DNA of 64,000 nt from SNAP01 sp049671745 (GCA_049671745.1 JBATVL010000013.1:1-64000), one strand, 5' to 3'; positions 1 through 8,423 are shown, counted from the stretch's first letter. Notes: generated from the letters alone by a model not told the origin. Translations and numbers: made by a program.

Positions 1-843
1 GTATAATGTTGTCTTGGGTTCTTTTATGTATGTATTAAACACATTCGTAGATATAGCCTCATATCCCTTTTCGAAAGTTTTACTTCTAGAAATATCAAAA
101 ATACATGCTACACCCTCTGAAGATAAATTATAACTTGTTATGTCTTTTTTTATCACTTCTAACCAAACAAATGAACCAGTTGAGATTATATTATTAATTG
201 AAAAGGAAGGAGTAGGTAGATCTGTAGTGCTTACAGATTTTACAGCAGAATAATAAATTTCTTCTTTTGATGATTCTTCATAAGTAATCTGCATTCTGAA
301 CCAATATTGAGTATTTATATCTAAATCAGTAGCCTTAAATTCTAGTTTATCTAAACCATCTACTCTTTTGGTTTTTACAATATTATCAAACTGAGCATCA
401 TGAGCTATTTGTATATTGAAAATAGCTTCTGTATCAGGATTTTTTCTAGTCCATCTAAGTATAAAACCAGCAAAATCAATATCTTCAGCATCTTTCATTA
501 TTGCCATAGGTTTATGTCCATTCGGATCACCAATAACTATTGTTTCTGCTTTAAATAAAGTTTCTGTAGAACCTATAAGATTTACAGATAGAGAAACGTT
601 AAAAGTTCCCTCAGATTTAAAAGTATGTTTAGGTGATTGCTCTGTTGAAGTTTCTCCTTTAGTAAAGAACCAATTATACTTCTCTACTGCAACAGATTTA
701 TTTGTAAAAGTGACTGTTTTTGTTGCAAGATCTATCTCATAAGAGAAATCTACTTTGGGTTGAACCTCTTTTTCGGCATTATCTTTACTGCAACTCGTTA
801 GAAGCACTATAGATATTAGTAATAAAATTAATTTTCCCTTCAT
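1..843 (-). CDS. PKD-type lipoprotein, partial (copy 1 of tandem family)
   Basis: This is an open frame of 281 codons that starts at the ATG at 843 and runs off the left edge, so the C-terminal part is missing. It opens with a lipoprotein signal peptide (MKGKLILL...LLTSCSKD) whose Cys would be lipidated. A PKD-like beta-sandwich follows (key words YNWFF, SPKHTFKSEGTF), then a fibronectin-like stretch with TQYWFRMQITY. It is a close paralogue of the next two genes, especially over the first 100 residues. A surface or periplasmic binding role is inferred from the architecture; the ligand is unknown. Confidence 0.85.
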   Translation of the reverse strand, partial: MKGKLILLLISIVLLTSCSKDNAEKEVQPKVDFSYEIDLATKTVTFTNKSVAVEKYNWFFTKGETSTEQSPKHTFKSEGTFNVSLSVNLIGSTETLFKAETIVIGDPNGHKPMAIMKDAEDIDFAGFILRWTRKNPDTEAIFNIQIAHDAQFDNIVKTKRVDGLDKLEFKATDLDINTQYWFRMQITYEESSKEEIYYSAVKSVSTTDLPTPSFSINNIISTGSFVWLEVIKKDITSYNLSSEGVACIFDISRSKTFEKGYEAISTNVFNTYIKEPKTTLY

Positions 844-1002
844 CTTTTCTTAAGTATTATAGTAAATATTTTTAGAAAAATACTAATTATAATTAGCATA
901 TCATAGTCATAACTAATGATTTAGATTAAATATTATGCAATTATTATTTTAGATTTATTTAGATACAGACCTAAAACAATTGAGAGGATGTTGAGAGAAT
1001 AT

Positions 1003-1040
1003 AAAAAGAGCTGCCTCAAACAAGTGTTAAAGCAGCTCTA
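1003..1040 (-). terminator. Rho-independent terminator after PKD lipoprotein copy 2
   Basis: The inverted repeat AGAGCTGC (1007-1014) / GCAGCTCT (1032-1039) is followed, reading leftward, by TTTTTAT. It lies just past the stop of the lipoprotein ending at 1065. Confidence 0.75.
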
Positions 1041-1064
1041 TTTAAATATTTAAATATCTAAATC

Positions 1065-2405
1065 TTATTTCATAACTACGAAATACGGTGTATGTAGATG
1101 GTAGTAATTTCCATTTTTCACTTCCAACCTAGATTGTCTAAATTGTAATGAATCATAATGATCATCAGAGATAATAGTACAATAATAAGCTGTTGCTGTC
1201 TCTCTATAAACATTAAGATAAATTCCTTGTCTACTTAGAAAGTATTTGAAAGCTGATGTTCCATCAAAATAATAAGCATATGAATCATCAACAGTATTAA
1301 TTGTATTAGCCGCTTCTTTAAAATGGTTATCATTGAATTTTAAAGGATATTTCCCAACACCAGTAAAGCCATTGATTTGAATAATAGATCTAGCTCCATC
1401 TTTTACACCAAACTCTAGCATTGTTTTTCCATTCTTCTTAAACATTCTAGAATGATCACCAGTAAGACCATTACCATTTCCAAGATTTGCTATATATTTA
1501 TAAGAATATAATTTAGAACCTTCAGCAGTTCTAGTTGTTCCTTTATAAACAGCAGAATATCTAATATAGTATTTTGTATTTGGTTCCTTTATATATGTAT
1601 TAAACACATTAGGAGACATAGCCTCATAACCAGCTTCAAAAGTTTCACTTCTAGAAATCTCAAACGTGCGCGATATATGTTCTGAAAATATATACTTGCT
1701 TGAAATACTATTTTTAATGACTTCAAACCAACAAAATGAACCATTTGTTGAATTTTTAACTGTAAATGATGGAGATGGCATATCTGTAGTTGTTGCAGTC
1801 TTTACTTCAGAATAATAAATTTCATCTTCTGTTGATTCTCTGTAAGTAATCTGTATTCTAAACCAGTATTGAGTAGTTACATTTAAATCATTAGCATTAA
1901 GTTCTTGATTATCATAGTTATCTATTCTTTGAGTTTTTACAATATGCTCAAAATTGGCGTCATCAGATATCTGTAATTTTAAAGTAGCTCTTGTTTGAGG
2001 ATTTGTTCTAGTCCATTTAATTTTAAAACCGGCAAACTCTATATCTTCAGCTTCTTGTACTGCTGCCATAGGTTTATGTCCATTAGGATCACCAATAACT
2101 ATTGTTTCTTTTTTAAATAAAACCTCAGGAGAATCTGTATCCCTTGCAGTTAAAAGAACTTTAAAAGTTCCCTCAGATTTAAAAGTATGTTTAGGTGATT
2201 TCTCTCTTGAAGTTTCCCCTTCAGCAAAGAACCAATTATAATCCCCTACTGCAACAGATTTATTTGTAAAAGTTACTGTTTTTGTTGCAAGGTCTATCAC
2301 GTATGAGAAATCCACTTTTGCTTGTAATTTCTCTTCTCCATTATCTTTACTGCAACTCGTTAGAAGCACTATAGACATTATTAATAAAATCAATTTTCCC
2401 TTCAT
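1065..2405 (-). CDS. PKD-type surface lipoprotein (copy 2)
   Basis: A 446-residue predicted lipoprotein with signal peptide and lipobox LLTSC near residue 18. A PKD-like domain spans roughly residues 28-105 and fibronectin-like segments follow to about 310. The last 130 residues form a distinct domain containing GKTMLEFGVKDGAR and DDSYAYYFDGTS. It is co-directional with copy 3, 33 bp apart, so probably one operon. First 100 and last 130 residues are nearly identical to copy 3, while the middle differs strongly. The function is unknown; polysaccharide or peptide binding at the outer membrane is only a guess. Confidence 0.85.
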   Translation of the reverse strand: MKGKLILLIMSIVLLTSCSKDNGEEKLQAKVDFSYVIDLATKTVTFTNKSVAVGDYNWFFAEGETSREKSPKHTFKSEGTFKVLLTARDTDSPEVLFKKETIVIGDPNGHKPMAAVQEAEDIEFAGFKIKWTRTNPQTRATLKLQISDDANFEHIVKTQRIDNYDNQELNANDLNVTTQYWFRIQITYRESTEDEIYYSEVKTATTTDMPSPSFTVKNSTNGSFCWFEVIKNSISSKYIFSEHISRTFEISRSETFEAGYEAMSPNVFNTYIKEPNTKYYIRYSAVYKGTTRTAEGSKLYSYKYIANLGNGNGLTGDHSRMFKKNGKTMLEFGVKDGARSIIQINGFTGVGKYPLKFNDNHFKEAANTINTVDDSYAYYFDGTSAFKYFLSRQGIYLNVYRETATAYYCTIISDDHYDSLQFRQSRLEVKNGNYYHLHTPYFVVMK

Positions 2406-2438
2406 TTTTTCCTAAGTATTATAGTAAATATTTAAAAC

Positions 2439-3788
2439 TTATTTCAAAACTACGAAATATGGTGTATGTATTTGGTAATAATCTCCATTTCTTACCTCCA
2501 ACTTAGATTGTTTAAATTGTAATGTATTATAATCATCCGTAGATATAATAGTACAATAATAAGCTGTTGCTGTTTCTCTATAAACATTAAGAGAAACTCC
2601 TTGTCTGCTTAGATAGTATTTAAAAGGAGATGTTCCATCAAAATAATAAGCATATGAATCATCAACAGTATTAATTGTATTAGCCGCCTCTTTATTATAA
2701 TTAGTATTGTATTTTAAAGGATATTTCCCAACACCAGTAAAACCACTAATTTGAATAACAGATCTAGCTCCATCTTTTACACCAAACTCTAGCATAGTTT
2801 TTCCATTCTTCTTAAACATCTTAGAATAATCACCTGTATGAGTGACATTATTTATATATTCAATATGTTTAAATGTATATGATTCTTGTGCAGTGAAAGT
2901 TTTAGATACACCTCCATAAGTAGCAGTGTATTTAATATAAAATGTAGTACTTGGCTCTTTCAAATATGTGTAGAATTTACCACTGGCAATAATAGCATCA
3001 TGACCTTGTTCAAAGGTTTTACTAGTAGAAACTTTAAGATCATATGTTGGACTTTTAGAGAAAAAATATTGACTGCTTATGTTATTAAAAACTATAGCAA
3101 AGTCTCTACTTTCCTTATTATCATCTGTCTTTCTAGTAACTGTAAATGATGGAGCAGGCATAGCTTTAGTTGTTGCAGTCTTTACGGCAGAATAATATAC
3201 ATCTTCTATTGATGTTTCCGTGTATTTAATCTGCATTCTGAACCAATATTGAGTACTTACATCTAAATCATTAGCTTTAAATTCTAGATTCTCTGTAAAA
3301 TGATCTACTCTTTGAGTTGTTAAAATATCTACAAAATCAGCATCTGTAGCTATCTGTAGATTTAAAATAGCTCTTGTATCAGGATTTGTTCTAGTCCATT
3401 TAATTTTAAAACCGGCAAAGTCAATATCTTCAGCATCTTGAACAACTGCCATAGGTTTATGTCCATTAGCATTACCAATAACTATTGTTTCTCTTTTAAA
3501 TAAAACTTCTTTAGAACCTATTGCCTTTGCAGTTAAAACAACTTTAAAAGTTCCCTCAGATTTAAAAGTATGTTTAGGTGATTTCTCTGTTGAAGTTTCC
3601 CCTTCAGCAAAGAACCAATTATAATTCTCTACTGCAACAGATTTATCTGTAAAAGTAACTGTTTTTGTTGCAATGTCTACCACGTATGAGAAATCTACTT
3701 TTGCTTGTAATTCCTCTTCTCCTTTATCTTTACTGCAACTCGTTAGAAGCACTATAGACATTATTAATAAAATCAATTTTCCCTTCAT
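2439..3788 (-). CDS. PKD-type surface lipoprotein (copy 3)
   Basis: A 449-residue paralogue of the two genes downstream of it, with the same signal peptide, lipobox (TSCSKD), PKD-like N-terminal domain and C-terminal domain ending in HTPYFVVLK. Residues about 215-315 are unlike copy 2 (for example NNISSQYFFSKSPTYD). It is the first gene of the leftward lipoprotein series. No clear TAnnTTTG promoter was found in the 100 bp upstream. The only catalytic-looking feature would be in the C-terminal domain, and no motif is recognised there. Confidence 0.85.
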   Translation of the reverse strand: MKGKLILLIMSIVLLTSCSKDKGEEELQAKVDFSYVVDIATKTVTFTDKSVAVENYNWFFAEGETSTEKSPKHTFKSEGTFKVVLTAKAIGSKEVLFKRETIVIGNANGHKPMAVVQDAEDIDFAGFKIKWTRTNPDTRAILNLQIATDADFVDILTTQRVDHFTENLEFKANDLDVSTQYWFRMQIKYTETSIEDVYYSAVKTATTKAMPAPSFTVTRKTDDNKESRDFAIVFNNISSQYFFSKSPTYDLKVSTSKTFEQGHDAIIASGKFYTYLKEPSTTFYIKYTATYGGVSKTFTAQESYTFKHIEYINNVTHTGDYSKMFKKNGKTMLEFGVKDGARSVIQISGFTGVGKYPLKYNTNYNKEAANTINTVDDSYAYYFDGTSPFKYYLSRQGVSLNVYRETATAYYCTIISTDDYNTLQFKQSKLEVRNGDYYQIHTPYFVVLK

Positions 3789-3887
3789 AAATTCTTATAT
3801 TTTATAATTAATAATTCATTACAAAATAACAATTATAAATTTATATCTTATAGTAAGAAATAATGATTTATATATTTTTAACAAAAT

Positions 3888-4094
3888 CTATAAGTCCTCA
3901 TAATCAAGAATATCTCCTGGTTTACAGTCAAGTTCTTTGCATATGGCTTCAAGGGTTGTAAACCTTACAGCTTTTGCTTTTCCCGATTTAAGAACGGAGA
4001 GGTTTGCTTCAGTAATACCGACTCTTAGGGCAAGTTCTTTTAGAGAAATCTTACGCATTGCCATCATCACATCTAGATTGGTTATTATTGCCAT
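3888..4094 (-). CDS. Small XRE/Cro-type HTH regulator
   Basis: A 68-residue protein consisting almost entirely of a lambda-repressor-like helix-turn-helix (ISLKELALRVGITEANLSVL, then the tail CKPGDILDYED). This resembles the short YozG-like regulators that commonly sit beside DUF2975 membrane proteins, and here too it lies directly downstream of a DUF2975 array. It probably binds DNA as a dimer. A partnership with the membrane proteins is inferred from linkage, not shown. Confidence 0.85.
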   Translation of the reverse strand: MAIITNLDVMMAMRKISLKELALRVGITEANLSVLKSGKAKAVRFTTLEAICKELDCKPGDILDYEDL

Positions 4095-4110
4095 TGTTTT
4101 CTCTTTCTTT

Positions 4111-4306
4111 TTAAACGGTTAATTCTTGTTCTTCTTGCATTACAAGTCCTGCTTTATACACTAGGACAAATATAGATATAATCGGCTTAAGTAAATACAG
4201 TAATTATCATTCCAACTATCATTGATAAACCAGTCAAACTAGCAAGTATGAATGCTATGGATAAAAACAGATATAGACTGTCCATTATGTTTTTTGTATT
4301 TCTCAT
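4111..4306 (-). pseudogene. Eroded DUF2975 membrane-protein remnant
   Basis: The ATG at 4306 opens a 39-codon hydrophobic frame (MRNTKNIMDSLYLFLSIAFI...) that stops at 4187. One frame over, the sequence continues with SIFVLVYKAGLVMQEEQELT and stops at 4111. This second part matches the conserved tail (VYKAGVVMREEQDL) of the three intact neighbours, and the first matches their N-terminal membrane segment. The central approximately 190 residues are missing and the frame is shifted, so this reads as a decayed fourth copy. A functional 39-residue membrane peptide cannot be excluded. Confidence 0.7.
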
Positions 4307-4327
4307 ATCTTTTAGTTTCAAATCAGA

Positions 4328-5107
4328 TTATATAATCAAATCTTGTTCCTCACGCATTACAACTCCTGCTTTATAAACTTGCGAAATTATAAATAGAAAG
4401 ACACATGTTATAAGATTGGTAAAACTAGGAAATTGAATAGACGTATATTGTTTGAAATCATTTATAGTTATATTATCTAACATTGCGGAATAAATAATAT
4501 CACTCACAGTATCAATAGATATAAGTGCCAAATAATAAAATGGAATTATAAACAGAGCTTTATATATTCTTCTCGAGAACCAATCATTAGTCTGTTTTGC
4601 ATGTTTTAAAATACCGAAAATCATCCATAATTCATAAGCAATAAATAGAAGTAATAATGAAGTAAAGAATAAGAATATTTTCTTTAACAGACGACCTCTA
4701 TAAGAATCATCTTTTATACTGATAGTAGATATCTCGTTTTGTATTTCCGCACTTGGGTAATTTAATCCATCTAATTCGTATGATAAATCATAAGAAACTA
4801 ATGCATGGGGCTTATAAGCTGATATTTTTATACTATCAGATGTACTTTTATGAGAACCAAAATATTTAATACTAGAATCATGTCCTGAATTATATCCCTC
4901 CTGAAAAGCTGTCAGATGTTCACCTTTAAGAAAACTTGTTTGTTCTGTTACATTAATATCAAATTTAAATTCTGATTTATCTACAAGGAATCCCATACTA
5001 ACCAGAATAAGGTGTACTAATAGAATTAAAGTAGAGAGCCCAAAAACAATCAATGATAGATTAAGAAAATAGCGGAATAGCTCAATAATGTTTTTAGTGA
5101 TTTTCAT
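4328..5107 (-). CDS. DUF2975-type membrane protein (copy 3 of array)
   Basis: A 259-residue membrane protein with one N-terminal transmembrane segment (residues about 12-38), an extracytoplasmic loop (about 40-140), then three C-terminal hydrophobic helices and the signature tail QVYKAGVVMREEQDL. This architecture fits the DUF2975 family, usually paired with a small XRE regulator. It is 16 bp downstream of the next copy and in the same transcription direction, so co-transcription is likely. The exposed loop is the most divergent part among copies. Confidence 0.8.
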   Translation of the reverse strand: MKITKNIIELFRYFLNLSLIVFGLSTLILLVHLILVSMGFLVDKSEFKFDINVTEQTSFLKGEHLTAFQEGYNSGHDSSIKYFGSHKSTSDSIKISAYKPHALVSYDLSYELDGLNYPSAEIQNEISTISIKDDSYRGRLLKKIFLFFTSLLLLFIAYELWMIFGILKHAKQTNDWFSRRIYKALFIIPFYYLALISIDTVSDIIYSAMLDNITINDFKQYTSIQFPSFTNLITCVFLFIISQVYKAGVVMREEQDLII

Positions 5108-5153
5108 ATCTTTTAGTCTTGAATTATATAGTTAGATCTTGTTCCTCACGCAT
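5091..5153. repeat. 63-bp direct repeat, copy A (DUF2975 junction)
   Basis: Exact match to 5875-5937. The unit covers the start of one DUF2975 gene, the 16-bp spacer and the end of the preceding gene. A diverged version occurs around 4290-4360. Confidence 0.85.
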
Positions 5154-5891
5154 TACAACTCCTGCTTTATAAACTTGCGAAATTATAAATAGGAATACAC
5201 ATATTACAAGAGATCTAGGTTCAGGGTACTCAATAGAAGTATACTGTTCTATTCCATTAAGACAGATATTATCCACCATTAATAGACAGGTATTAATAGA
5301 AATAAATTCTGCAATAATAAATAGAAGAGAGTAAAGTGTAATTCTATTTAATGCTTTATATATCCTTTCTGAAAACCAGTCATTAGCGTTCTTTGCAAGT
5401 TTTAGAATTCTAAATATTGCTTTTAATTCATAAAAACATAATAACAATATAAAATACAATAACAGCTTAGTCAATTTATATAATAAATCTGTCTTCATCG
5501 GAAACTTATCAATTTGGACTGTTGATATACTATTGCTCTCTTTATGAGACAAATAAGACTCACCATCAATATCGTATGATAATTCATAAGCACTTAATGC
5601 TTTTATAGAAACTTTATCATTCTTAATTACAGTATCGTGTTCAAGCTTATCCTCAATATCATAGCTGCCTTTATATTTATTAAATGTTTTATTATAACCT
5701 TTATCAAAAGAAGAGGAATCTGGACTATTATGTATATTGATATTCAAAACGGGTGTATGTGTATTTTCACTAAAACCAAGGCCTTGTAAAGAAAAATTTA
5801 CAACATTATAAAAAAGAAAAAATAATATTAAATAGAAAGAGTATTTAAAGAATAAATCAAATAGGTAAATAATATTTTTAGTGATTTTCAT
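5124..5891 (-). CDS. DUF2975-type membrane protein (copy 2 of array)
   Basis: A 255-residue paralogue of the neighbouring genes: one N-terminal membrane helix, a loop of about 100 residues rich in Asp, Ser and Lys, then three hydrophobic helices and the tail QVYKAGVVMREEQDLTI. The stop of the preceding copy and this start are 16 bp apart. A 63-bp exact direct repeat marks both of its junctions. Role unknown; a membrane sensor or modulator acting through the linked XRE protein is an inference. Confidence 0.8.
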   Translation of the reverse strand: MKITKNIIYLFDLFFKYSFYLILFFLFYNVVNFSLQGLGFSENTHTPVLNINIHNSPDSSSFDKGYNKTFNKYKGSYDIEDKLEHDTVIKNDKVSIKALSAYELSYDIDGESYLSHKESNSISTVQIDKFPMKTDLLYKLTKLLLYFILLLCFYELKAIFRILKLAKNANDWFSERIYKALNRITLYSLLFIIAEFISINTCLLMVDNICLNGIEQYTSIEYPEPRSLVICVFLFIISQVYKAGVVMREEQDLTI

Positions 5892-5937
5892 ATCTTTTAG
5901 TCTTGAATTATATAGTTAGATCTTGTTCCTCACGCAT
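5875..5937. repeat. 63-bp direct repeat, copy B (DUF2975 junction)
   Basis: Exact match to 5091-5153. Recombination between the two copies would delete exactly one gene unit and leave the reading frames at both ends intact. Confidence 0.85.
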
Positions 5938-6618
5938 AAGAATTCCTTCTTTGTAAACATGGGCTATAATAAAAATAATAAGGACGTAGAATAATGAGAA
6001 TAAACAACTGAATTTAGGAATAATATATACACTTTCATTGTTTAACATGATATCATCTATCAGGAAGAAATAAACACAAGAATTTATAAAAGGAATAATG
6101 CATACCATCATTAACATATACCCTATTCTTCTAAGTGAATTGTAATTATTTATGGAGAACCAGACTTTATTTTTAATTGAAGCATCTAATGAAATAAAAA
6201 TCTCAGTCATCTCTTTTAGGATAAGAAAAAGAAAACTCACAAGTAGAAATAAAATAATATATCCTACAATTCCTCCAATAAGAGAATCATCAGTAATACT
6301 CACTTCATCGTATTCCAAATCGGCTAAACTAAGTTTATTTATTTTTCCATTAAGCTTATAAGAGATATTTGAATTATTAATCTCAGAAAGACTAATACTA
6401 TCTTTACTAACACTCACTTCATTATCTGGAGTAAAAACTAAAAAAGTTATAGTATTTGAAATAGGTTTACTAGATCCAAATGATCCTGCAATAGTAAATA
6501 TAGTAAAGAGTACTATAGCAAATCCTGACATTATTGTGATTATAGGAAATATACTTGCTAGTATACTTATGCCTTTATGTTTTTTCATGTTTAGAAGTTT
6601 AGTTATGTTCTTTATCAC
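5908..6618 (-). CDS. DUF2975-type membrane protein (copy 1 of array)
   Basis: A 236-residue membrane protein, first gene of the leftward array, with the same layout and tail (HVYKEGILMREEQDLTI) as the next two but a shorter extracytoplasmic loop (about residues 45-110). The listed start is GTG at 6618. A TATATTTG -7 element at 6624-6631 would place transcription start almost on this codon, so the ATG at 6588 (MKKHKGIS) may be the true start. On the other side, KNITKLL in the extra N-terminus resembles KNIIELF of the paralogues. Confidence 0.75.
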   Translation of the reverse strand: MIKNITKLLNMKKHKGISILASIFPIITIMSGFAIVLFTIFTIAGSFGSSKPISNTITFLVFTPDNEVSVSKDSISLSEINNSNISYKLNGKINKLSLADLEYDEVSITDDSLIGGIVGYIILFLLVSFLFLILKEMTEIFISLDASIKNKVWFSINNYNSLRRIGYMLMMVCIIPFINSCVYFFLIDDIMLNNESVYIIPKFSCLFSLFYVLIIFIIAHVYKEGILMREEQDLTI

Positions 6619-6623
6619 ATGTG

Positions 6624-6631
6624 CAAATATA
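6624..6631 (-). promoter_or_regulatory. Bacteroidota -7 element upstream of DUF2975 array
   Basis: TATATTTG on the minus strand matches the TAnnTTTG consensus of the Bacteroidota primary sigma factor and precedes the first gene of the array. Confidence 0.55.
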
Positions 6632-6773
6632 AAAGTTATTTCTTGATAAACAAGTAATAATTATTGTTTTTCGATAATTATTTAATGATTAACAACTCAG
6701 AGAGATTACAACACAAAAGGAAAAAAATATGTAAAAGACAGGCTTAAACATCTAGGAACTAGAATAAAATGCA

Positions 6774-6805
6774 CAAAAAAATCCAGACAGAATAAACTGT
6801 CTGGA
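6774..6805 (-). terminator. Rho-independent terminator after the PLP enzyme
   Basis: The perfect 9-bp stem TCCAGACAG (6782-6790) / CTGTCTGGA (6797-6805) with a 6-nt loop is followed, reading leftward, by a run of seven T. Confidence 0.9.
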
Positions 6806-6835
6806 CTTATAATATATATTGTTTAAAATAAAATC

Positions 6836-8128
6836 TTATTTCTTAAAAAGTTCAAGAATCTTAGCTTTCACTTCTTCAGGATTTGGGTTTACTGGGAATA
6901 TAATAGATGGTTTCTCATATATTACATTCTTATCTCTTTTGAAATGTTCAGAACCACCACCAGTAATATTAAGCATGATAACAGCATCTTTTTCTACTTC
7001 CTTATTCTTAACAGCAGCAATTAAAGAAGCAACAGCAATAGCAGCAGCTGGTTCTATATCGTTACCTTCAAGATCTAAGAATAATTTAGAAGCCTCATCA
7101 CCTTCAGCATTACTAGCTTTAAGGATATCACCATCGGTGTCCATAAGTGCATCAAATAGGCCTCCTTTAATGCTGTAAGGTGGTTTTCTATTAGAAAGAA
7201 CCTTAGCATTTATCTCCACAACTTGTTCACGAGCTAAATCGTCTTCTAAAGGTAGAAGAGCTCTAGACTTAACTTTCCAAGCATCATACATAGGTAAGAA
7301 AGGAGAATTTTGAGAAAGCATTAGTTTCATCTTGTTAGTACCAAAACGACCATCAGCAAGAAAACGTTTATTAGCTTCCCATGCAGCAATAGCACCAGTA
7401 CCAGAACCTACGGCTTGGAAATAATAATCAGGAATCTGACCAATTGTAGTAACAGCAGAAAGAACAGTAGTAGCCATTCCATCTCTACGAGCTACATTCT
7501 TTGCTCCACCCTCTGGATAGAACTCGTCTAACTCACAAGCGATATTAGATAAATGAATAGCATCGAAATAATCAGCACCAGCCTCAGAAGCTACAAGCTT
7601 TACGCAAGGATCAATCTCATGATCGAACCAAAGAGCCTGTATGTTATCCATTGGTACACATAGTAATAAAGGGATTTTATTCTCAGAACAAACATGAGCA
7701 AAAGCACGAGCTGTATTACCTGCAGAGGCAACTACCATTACTTTTTCTTTTTGATTGTTTGTACGAGCACAAACAGAGTATGCCTCACATTCTTTGAAAG
7801 AACCAGTCATCATATTTGCACCTTTCTCTGGCCAATAACCATTGAAAGTGATATATAAATTCTCTAATCCAAGATGTTTAGCTAGACCTTCAGATTTGTA
7901 TGTAACAGGAGCTCCTGATCCATTAAGAGTAGTAGATATAGGCAACCAATCAGAGAAAGTATATAATCCAGGGTTGTTGTTTAATTCTAATTGTTTCTTA
8001 CTGTAATCAGCAAATATTAATGAAGCACCATCTTTTTTAGGGCAATCAAGTTCCCAATTCTTATCTTCGAATCTATGTCCGCAGCAAAGAGACTCTAGAG
8101 TATATTCCGTTTTCTTAAAATCTGTCAT
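6836..8128 (-). CDS. Probable cysteate synthase (threonine synthase-like PLP enzyme)
   Basis: A 430-residue fold-type II PLP enzyme. Lys112 in the context TGSFKECEA should bind PLP, and QAVGSGTGAIAAWEA is the phosphate-binding region. Words such as SEGLAKHLGLENLYITFNGY, VVASAGNTARAFA and PEGGAKNVARRDGM fit, as far as I recall, the cysteate synthase branch (O-phosphoserine + sulfite to cysteate + phosphate) better than classical ThrC. In Bacteroidota cysteate feeds capnine and sulfonolipid synthesis; in methanogens it feeds coenzyme M. The gene is monocistronic with its own promoter and terminator. Alternative: a divergent threonine synthase. Confidence 0.75.
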   Translation of the reverse strand: MTDFKKTEYTLESLCCGHRFEDKNWELDCPKKDGASLIFADYSKKQLELNNNPGLYTFSDWLPISTTLNGSGAPVTYKSEGLAKHLGLENLYITFNGYWPEKGANMMTGSFKECEAYSVCARTNNQKEKVMVVASAGNTARAFAHVCSENKIPLLLCVPMDNIQALWFDHEIDPCVKLVASEAGADYFDAIHLSNIACELDEFYPEGGAKNVARRDGMATTVLSAVTTIGQIPDYYFQAVGSGTGAIAAWEANKRFLADGRFGTNKMKLMLSQNSPFLPMYDAWKVKSRALLPLEDDLAREQVVEINAKVLSNRKPPYSIKGGLFDALMDTDGDILKASNAEGDEASKLFLDLEGNDIEPAAAIAVASLIAAVKNKEVEKDAVIMLNITGGGSEHFKRDKNVIYEKPSIIFPVNPNPEEVKAKILELFKK

Positions 8129-8147
8129 AACTTATCTTGGTTTAGCA

Positions 8148-8155
8148 CAAAAATA
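8148..8155 (-). promoter_or_regulatory. -7 element of the cysteate synthase-like gene
   Basis: TATTTTTG on the minus strand (CAAAAATA on plus) matches TAnnTTTG, 20 bp before the ATG at 8128. Confidence 0.65.
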
Positions 8156-8219
8156 GAACATTTTTTATTGTCTATTAAGAGTATAAATACTACCATGTGC
8201 CAAAATGAGCAAATGAAAA

Positions 8220-8361
8220 TAGCCTAAAATGCAGGGGGCAACCAACATTTTAGGCCTATAATCAAAACTAACTTAAACTATACAAACTTATGAAAAAACT
8301 ATTATTGACTTACGTCAAATATCTACTTAATTATTGTCCTTTTAACTACATTACAAATATA
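8220..8361 (-). ncRNA. Candidate structured leader or small RNA
   Basis: In the 295-bp gap between two leftward genes there is a TATATTTG -7 element (8354-8361, minus strand), a small hairpin TTGAC-GTAA-GTCAA, and a perfect 9-bp inverted repeat GCCTAAAAT (8222-8230) / ATTTTAGGC (8247-8255) with a G/C-rich 16-nt loop, followed leftward by CTATTTTCATTT. This could be a short independent RNA of about 125 nt or a leader read into the cysteate synthase gene. No known RNA family was recognised. Confidence 0.35.
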
Positions 8362-8423
8362 GAGGAGAAGTATGTTAGTTTCTTTCAAGAAGCGTTAATG
8401 TTAGTTAAGAGTCATTTTTAAAC

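Noticed and set aside
416..742. 108-residue frame on the plus strand
   Set aside because: It is the antisense of the partial PKD lipoprotein (1-843), which has a signal peptide and clear paralogues; the plus-strand frame has no recognisable features.
6836..8128. Plain threonine synthase annotation
   Set aside because: The overall pattern seems closer to cysteate synthase. Kept as the alternative because the two are homologous and no tree could be built here.
8290..8421. 43-codon frame starting MKKLLLTYVKY on the plus strand
   Set aside because: It lies opposite the candidate structured leader, has no promoter consensus nearby and resembles no known protein; better explained as chance in AT-rich sequence.
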